Source: Halisarca cf. caerulea (taxonomy: Eukaryota; Porifera; Demospongiae; Chondrillida; Halisarcidae). From it: a stretch of 64,000 nt of DNA. Within the stretch, counting starts at the first letter, position 1. Every line of letters starts with the position of its first letter. The stretch is taken from contig CAUJGJ010000455.1 in assembly GCA_963170055.1 (NCBI GenBank), forward strand, positions 62,001-126,000, given 5' to 3'. The position numbers were made by a program, and so were the translations under genes. Below are positions 57,781 through 64,000 of this stretch, piece after piece. The notes beneath the pieces were generated by a model that was not told the DNA's origin, did not search any database, and was given only the letters and a program-made list of their open reading frames with translations.

Positions 57781-59159
57781 TTTATAGCTTTGTTGCGCAA
57801 TTTACCACTTCCGGTCAGGACGACCCGGTGTACTGCCGTTGATGCTAGAACAGTACGATATACTGTCAAGTCGAATGCATTGCAAAAAATTAAAAATACT
57901 CTTGCATGCGGAGCGAAGTCCTAGTGTGCTTACGTATAAATGTCCTAATGATATGTCCAGTTAATGTTCTACTTTACAGGGAAGACTTCAAATTATATAA
58001 TTAATTGAACAGGGAAGGATCTTCGTACATGCCCCCTTGTACTCAACATTCTACTTGAACGTTGTTTGAACAAGAAGCTGCTGGCTAGACCATGTGCAAA
58101 GACCTTCATAGCATTAGTTATTATGGTCACATCTTCCTCTGTATAACAGCCAGAGCTCTGTATAGGTGGAAAAGCTACAGCAGCAAAACTGGAAAATCCT
58201 ACTATAATTGAATATATAATGTGTATACCGTCAGGATAATACTTTTGAAATTCATTTGAGTATTTACATGGGTGGGGACTGGCCGGGTGTAAAAACATTA
58301 ACACAGTGCAGTGTATACATTGAGAAAATAAGCTATATATAGAAATACACGGTAAGGTATTGCATGATTGCAGAATTACATTAATTGTTGATATGTTTAG
58401 TCACGGGGATGATATGTCGATCATGCATGCATGCATGCAGAGAGCAAATTAAAAGTGTTGCATCAGGATTTCCCCACACATGGACACATGCATGTGTGTA
58501 TGCAGGAAATGAATTCCTCATGCATTATATAAGGACTGTTATATTAATTAATTAAATTATAGTTATATGAAGTGCATAAAAATTGGAGTGCACAGCTAAT
58601 TATAATTCATGCTGTATGTATGCAGCTGTGTGCGTACATGCCGCATGTACATGGCTCATATGACCGTGCAGTATATAAAGTAAATATCCACATTCATGGC
58701 CATGCATGGTTTAGTGTACTCCAGGTGGATATGTGCATACTCCTCATTCTGTCCCTGCATATAAACCATGCATGCATGCAACCCTGCATGATAGTAGGTT
58801 TAAATCTCTGTATTTGTTATACTGAATTTGTGTCAATTGTGTGCGCAAAGGTACATATATGCATGTATTGCATTATACATTATATAAACATAGAATATAA
58901 TAATATTATAGTATACTGTACATACATCTCTGTAAATTAATGTTAATATCATAGTTAATCATAATATTATTATTGTTTATCTATAGCAATATTGTATTTA
59001 CGCCTATATAGTAACTCGTTCAGCTAGGCACTGCCAGGTCTTATTTGACAATTAGGTTTGGTTATGTTCCATGTTCTAAGCTATTTACTCTGAGTAGCTA
59101 CCTACATAGTTCCTATGTGTACAATTATATCATAAATCTGTAGTTCAGTGAACAGCAGG
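57781..59159. other. Spacer between UVRAG and the calcium channel gene
   Basis: The 5' flank of UVRAG (57781-57900) lacks an obvious TATA box. A minus-strand frame, about 58200-57993 after a possible acceptor ATTATAGTAG, reads GFSSFAAVAFPPIQSSGCY onward for 69 codons to a stop. I do not recognise it; it could be an alternative or lost terminal exon, or chance. From 58300 to 59100 I see only AT-rich, ATGCATGC-rich sequence. Confidence 0.55.
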
Positions 59160-61317
59160 CTATATTCTGGTCAGACCAGCCTGTCTCTGTTCCCACTCCT
59201 CCTGTTCTTCTAAGAATATTTGTTTGGCTAATACTTTCTCCTACAGTGAAGGATAATGATATCACGGCTACAGCATCTGCTTTTACGATGGACCTAAGGT
59301 GTACTAGCTTGAATACATTACACAAATTAGTGTTAATACACTGTTCAGGAAGGATGGATAGGGACAGTCTTCATGAGCTATTGGCTCTGCTGTGACCTCC
59401 TTCACAGGCTAACTAACTAAGCTAGGTTTGGATGCTCTAGACTTTAAAAAATGGCCACTAGGTTTTGAAGTGGAGGTATACATCTGATCTTCTGCAGAAT
59501 AAATACATCAGGCTAGACTCAGAACAAGTACATAAGGCTAGAGGTTAAACTTCTGTGACTATTTGACCCACATCAGTTACACATAATAATATTATTATTA
59601 TTGCACTGATTTTGTGTCACCCTCTCCTGAGCAATCGAGAAGCACAAACCATTGCAATAGCAGTCACTTGCTAGTAGGGAACAACATTCAAGGTCATAGG
59701 AACTGGTGTGGCCAGTATGCTATACCAGTTATCGATAATTAAGGTAAAGACTTCAAAAAATGATCTCACAATATTCATTATTGTAGTGGTTTGCTGGGCT
59801 GTATTGGTACAGCTACTGTACTGTGTAACTGCTACCAATGATTCAGAAGTTGCAATATTGTGTGCGATTCTGAATTTAAAGAAATTTACTAGCTGTTAGT
59901 ACCACTTTGAGAGTTTCCCACAGACCTCCAATTAGACTAGTATACAAACATGTGTGTATACATAAGATGACAGATGTCGTACCTCATTCTCAAATCTGTC
60001 CATGATCTTTTGCACATTTGACATCAGACTTTCCAGCTTTACTTTGGTATCGTCGTCCTCATCCTGCAAGCAACGGGCTTTGTGCAAAGGAAAGAAGCGA
60101 GGAGAGTTTTCTTTGATCTACAGAGAACAGAATCAATAATTGTCACAAAGGATGATACAATTTCTCAGAACAAGAGTGTTGTTCTTACTTGTTGGGAGAC
60201 ATAAAGTTCAACAGCGTTTTGATCATTGGAGTGGACTCTGTCAAGCCACAGTGAGAAGTATATGTAGTCCCACATATTGTGATCATGTTGCACATGGTGA
60301 CTGAATCCCTAATACAAGATACATACATAGTATAGTATACAAGTGCATGAGTTAGTGTTCCAACATTTAACCGCATAGAATATGTGTAGAAAAACAAAAT
60401 ACACATTTGTATCACAAAACATACTGCAGATCGTCGATCGAACTCATGTGAAGGATGATTGCAGATGAAGCAATAGTCGCTCTTGTCTGCCTCTGCTTTG
60501 TACTGAATTAAAATGAGAAACACAAAGATGTAGGTTAAATTGATGAATACACACACAGACTTCCACTCATACATTGATGCGAACACATACACAAACAAGC
60601 ACATAACTACTCACTGTACACAGTACGTAGTAGACAAAACGAGAATGCATGTACTGAACATACAACTGTACCCGTCCAGTTCTAACAGTGTAAGACACAC
60701 AGAATATAATACTCACTCTTTCATCTCTCAGTTCAGAGAATGTGTCCACGATTATCCCAAAGATAACACCCAGTCCAATGGTTGTCACAATGATGAAGAA
60801 GGAAATATCGAGCACAGTTCGTGGGATATACAATGGAAAGTTCACAAGAAGAGCTTCATCCTTGAAGGCTCCATCTGCATTCTGTAAAAATGCGTCAAGA
60901 ACAGCCCGAGTCACTCAAGAAATCAAGCTTTCACAAATACCAAAATGCAATAAGTACACACAATATTTGCAGTAGAAATGCACATGTATGTACAGTAATA
61001 GACAAACAAAACTGTACTGACCGTCACCAAACCTCCTCCCATGATCAGTCCCAAGCGGATAACTGACACCACACACTGAAACAAAGTTCTGCAATGGGAA
61101 CTGGACTCTGGATCATCGTAGTAGCTTTGGTAGCCGGCGTAGGCTATGGCACCATATATGTACAGCACAACCAGTCCAAGCCCAAGTGTCCACAATAGGG
61201 ATTTCCCTGTGAGTAAAACCATGATAGGTGACTGTAGTATTGAATTATTTTGTGTATTATGTGTATACACTAGTATGGCGGCGGGCTGATGTAAATGTGT
61301 GTTTGTACATAAGAATG

Positions 61318-61396
<79 letters not shown>

Positions 61397-63624
61397 ATGA
61401 AGTGTGCATGCATGTGTGCTTACATGTACGTATATATACAGTACATTTGTCTTGGTGTGCATTGAAATGTGCTTGCATGTATACAGCACATGTGTTTACT
61501 TGTACTTACAGTTTTTAGTGACAGATCTCAGAACTCTCTGGAGAATGTCATTGTTGATGACGATGTGAAGTAGACACACAGGGTAGAAGTAGCCCCAGAA
61601 AGCAAGTGAGAGAACTGAACACGACAGCAACACCTGTAGTGTACACATGTGTGTGTGTATGCACACACACGTGTGTGCGCGCGTGTGCGTGTGTATTCAA
61701 TAGGAAAGAGAAAAAAACAAAACAAAGTAAATGAGAATATAATCATCACAAAATAAGAACCCAGGCAATGCCTTGTCATACGTATCATACTCTATGTATA
61801 GTATATTTACATAATAACGATAATAATTAATAAGAATATACTATGTCAATGACAATAGTATGAAGTGTTACAATGCATCTAATGTAGTATGCATATGTAT
61901 GTACATAGTGTGTACTATGCAAACAATAGTCACTGCAGTTAGAATACATCTGCTCAGGTAATGTTCTACTATATCTATGAAGCTAGGACTGATTGTGAAT
62001 ATCTGATATAGCAAATTGCAAGCTCTGGGCATCATTGGAATTCCACTGTTCCCTCACTACATATCCAACCAGCTCACAGCAAAATAGATGGTCTTCCATC
62101 CAAACAAAAAGACATCAGTGTAGCTTTCTTCTCTGTCAATGGAAAGCTCTTTCCCACACACACTGGAAAGAGTAGAGTAACAAATTAAACAAGGTTTCGA
62201 TAAATCAAGGCACCAAAAGCAGCACGTGTACTGTGCACTCACCTGATGCTGAAAGATGGAATGATGTAAAAGTTGCTCCAATTGGCCAGAAAGTATGCTA
62301 CTATCAGTTTCAGCGTCACAAGCACATGAATGCCACCCAGCACATAGAGCAAGATGCTGCCAAACCACCAGTAGACCAGTGGCACAGTTGGACTTAGCAT
62401 GATGGAAAAGTTAGCTGCTGCTTTTGTTCTTGGAGAAAACAGCCTATGTATGTAAAATATAATAGTACTGTAGTAGTAGCTGTAGCTTTTTTGTTTGAAT
62501 ACTCTAATTTAGAGATACTCTTTTTGTTAATTTAAGATATTGTCTGGAGTGGAGGGCTAGGATGTTAGTCAAGCAATATTTGGAGCATGACATCAGAGTT
62601 ACAAAAACCTTGTGAAAATACACTCACTCGGCATTTTCTGGTGTTAGTTCAGCAGGATCTCTCCATGATACCAGCACAAGAATGTTCAGCAGAAGAGAGA
62701 GGAGAATGTACATCCAGTGCCATACACGCCTGTGCAGTCAATACATTGAGGAAACAATAGGTTAACAATGGATATTGTAATACAAGTAAGAAGACTGTTC
62801 TGTTTGAGACTACGTACATGTATATGTACATGCATCTATCATTCATTAATAGATGTTATGCCACTTACGGAAATGCAATAAAGATCCTTGTATACCAATG
62901 ACTTCTCAGACGATTCTGAGGATGGGGCAATAAAAGATAGTTCATAAATATACTGTATACATATTTGATCGATACAGTGCACATGTCATCTTAAACATAC
63001 ACACATACACACACTCTAATGTAGTTTGTAGGTGTCAGTATAGCATGGGATAGGCATAGTTATATTATTGATATAGCATACAGAGACACCCAAAGACTAT
63101 GATACGTACAGTCTTATGCCAAGATTACGGAAAAGGTAGGTTGGGCTAACAAGCCAAGGAGAGCATTGTGCATAGAACATAAAAATGTAAAAGGGCCAGG
63201 TTAGCCCTTTTTCTACACACTCTATTCATAACCAGAATAGCTCGCAGTCTACTTACTGTGTGCTCTATTTCTCTCTTGATGGCTTTGGTCCATTCAAGAA
63301 AGTCTCTCACTTTATTCTCACCAGAATCTCGATTCACATTCCATTTCACCTTTTCTATCAACTCTTCTGGAAGTTTATCCTAGCAATAAGCAAATTAGTT
63401 GTGATTGATTACATGCCAAATGACCCCGTAAGACACATGAGGTCCGCTATTGGGCAGTTGTGCACTCACAGAAGGATTGTAGGTGAAATGCACTTTAGCA
63501 AGAACACCATCTCCATCCAAGTTCTCGTACAACACTTCAACAGATCTTGTGTGATCTTCACCATATTCCCAAGCTTCCTTGAGCTTCTCTTCCCTCTCAC
63601 TGGGATCATCGCTCTGGGGTAAGC
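59160..63624 (-). CDS. IP3 receptor / ryanodine receptor family calcium release channel, C-terminal part (13 exons in window)
   Basis: Exons in order: 63624-63470, 63379-63257, 62915-62869, 62729-62628, 62443-62243, 62162-62078, 61633-61510, 61206-61022, 60881-60717, 60502-60425, 60308-60189, 60117-59983, 59240-59160 (stop TAG). They encode 532 residues in phase. These tetrameric channels release Ca2+ from the endoplasmic reticulum. Visible in order: the linker before S1 (HTRSVEVLYENLDG), membrane segments (VWHWMYILLSLLLNILVLVS; VYWWFGSILLYVLGG; CLLHIVINNDILQRVLRSVT), S5 (LGLGLVVLYIYGAIAYAGY), the pore helix and filter (CRTLFQC, GLIMGGGLVT), S6 (FFIIVTTIGLGVIFGIIVDT then FSELRDER), the C-terminal zinc finger (CFIC...HVQHDH) and a terminal coiled coil (KVLAKQIFLEEQEEWEQRQ). 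FGIIVDTF and HNMW favour IP3R; ELRD, GFSHH and VVLYIY look RyR-like. The filter lacks the usual GD. The large N-terminal part lies right of the window. Confidence 0.88.
61317..61394. repeat. (TG)n microsatellite in an intron of the calcium channel gene
   Basis: TG run between the exons at 61510 and 61206. Confidence 0.95.
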
Positions 63625-64000
63625 CTGCATGTGGGGAAAAACAATCTCCAATGTTTACTACGCAATTACTGAAAGAATGACAATATGAACATAAACTGTC
63701 TACCATAATGTCACATATGTATGATGTAGTTTTGTTTTTGACCTCACTTCTGTCTGCCATTTTGTACATGTGAGAATAATGGATGGAAGTGAGGCTGCGA
63801 GTGCAACTAGTGGCACATGCAAAATATTCATAAGTTAAAAAAGAATGCAAAAACAAACATCATCAATCATTCTGTCAACAACAAATTTGTAAATGGTGGA
63901 GATGGGATCGTATTGAACTGAAATCTGAATTAATTAATCAGAGGAGTACCAACTGTACAGCAAGGTGACAAGTAATAGTATGTATATTTAGCATGATGTG
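63625..64000. other. Right edge: intron or unassigned sequence of the channel gene
   Basis: The channel frame stays open upstream of 63624 to about 63856 on the minus strand, including MADRSEVKNK at about 63762, but an acceptor (CCCACATGCAG) at 63624 and loss of family resemblance suggest an intron. Nothing else recognised. Confidence 0.5.

Noticed and set aside
63640..63780. Possible gene start at MADRSEVKNK for a short channel-only protein
   Set aside because: A clear acceptor precedes the first channel-like residues at 63624 and similarity stops there; channels of this family have a large N-terminal part, most likely beyond the window.

Overview
This is a eukaryotic, almost certainly animal, nuclear window. 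Its genes are split by GT-AG introns, several exon sets can be joined in phase, and the proteins are typical of metazoans: adducin, UVRAG and an IP3/ryanodine-type calcium release channel. Short introns in the right-hand genes, many CA/TG and TACGTA-rich repeats, Penelope-like and non-LTR retroelement debris, and dense small DNA transposons suggest an invertebrate. An early-branching animal such as a sponge is my guess, but the sequence does not prove it.

Left two thirds (1-42345, + strand): a head-to-tail array of adducin-like genes. It holds the last exon of a gene cut by the window edge (copy 0, 1403-1972), two complete eight-exon genes of 529 codons (copy 1, 6033-17586; copy 2, 21502-33091), and an older diverged copy (copy 3, 35137-42345). 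Copy 3 keeps all eight exons but has an in-frame stop in exon 1. Copies 1 and 2 differ at only three residues I can find. The spacer between copies 0 and 1 is nearly the same as that between copies 1 and 2, so the array grew by a recent duplication of about 15.5 kb. Insertions present in one unit and cleanly absent from its sister serve as internal markers: a Penelope element in copy 0, a 140 bp element before copy 1, and a 461 bp TA-flanked element in copy 1. An unmatched block of about 570 bp also sits in copy 2.

Right third (43098-63624, - strand): three genes in the same orientation. From left to right they are (i) a six-exon gene for a 391-residue protein with two ubiquitin-like domains followed by a von Willebrand A domain, an architecture I do not recognise as a named protein; (ii) an 18-exon UVRAG gene (536 residues: C2, coiled coil, conserved C-terminal domain) acting in the Vps34/Beclin-1 complex of endosomes and autophagy; (iii) the C-terminal 532 residues of an IP3R/RyR-family channel running off the right edge, with an unusual selectivity filter. 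The adducin array and the ubiquitin-like/vWA gene converge on a 0.75 kb spacer.

Mobile and repeat content: a 5'-truncated Penelope-like element with a GIY-YIG endonuclease remnant and a hammerhead-ribozyme-like core; remnants of at least three non-LTR reverse transcriptases; a Ty3/gypsy-type integrase scrap; TA-flanked Tc1/mariner-like MITEs; and a family of foldback elements (TAGTC...GACTA ends) with 9 bp target duplications, including one nested inside another. Functions are inferred from family resemblance read by eye; no database search was run.
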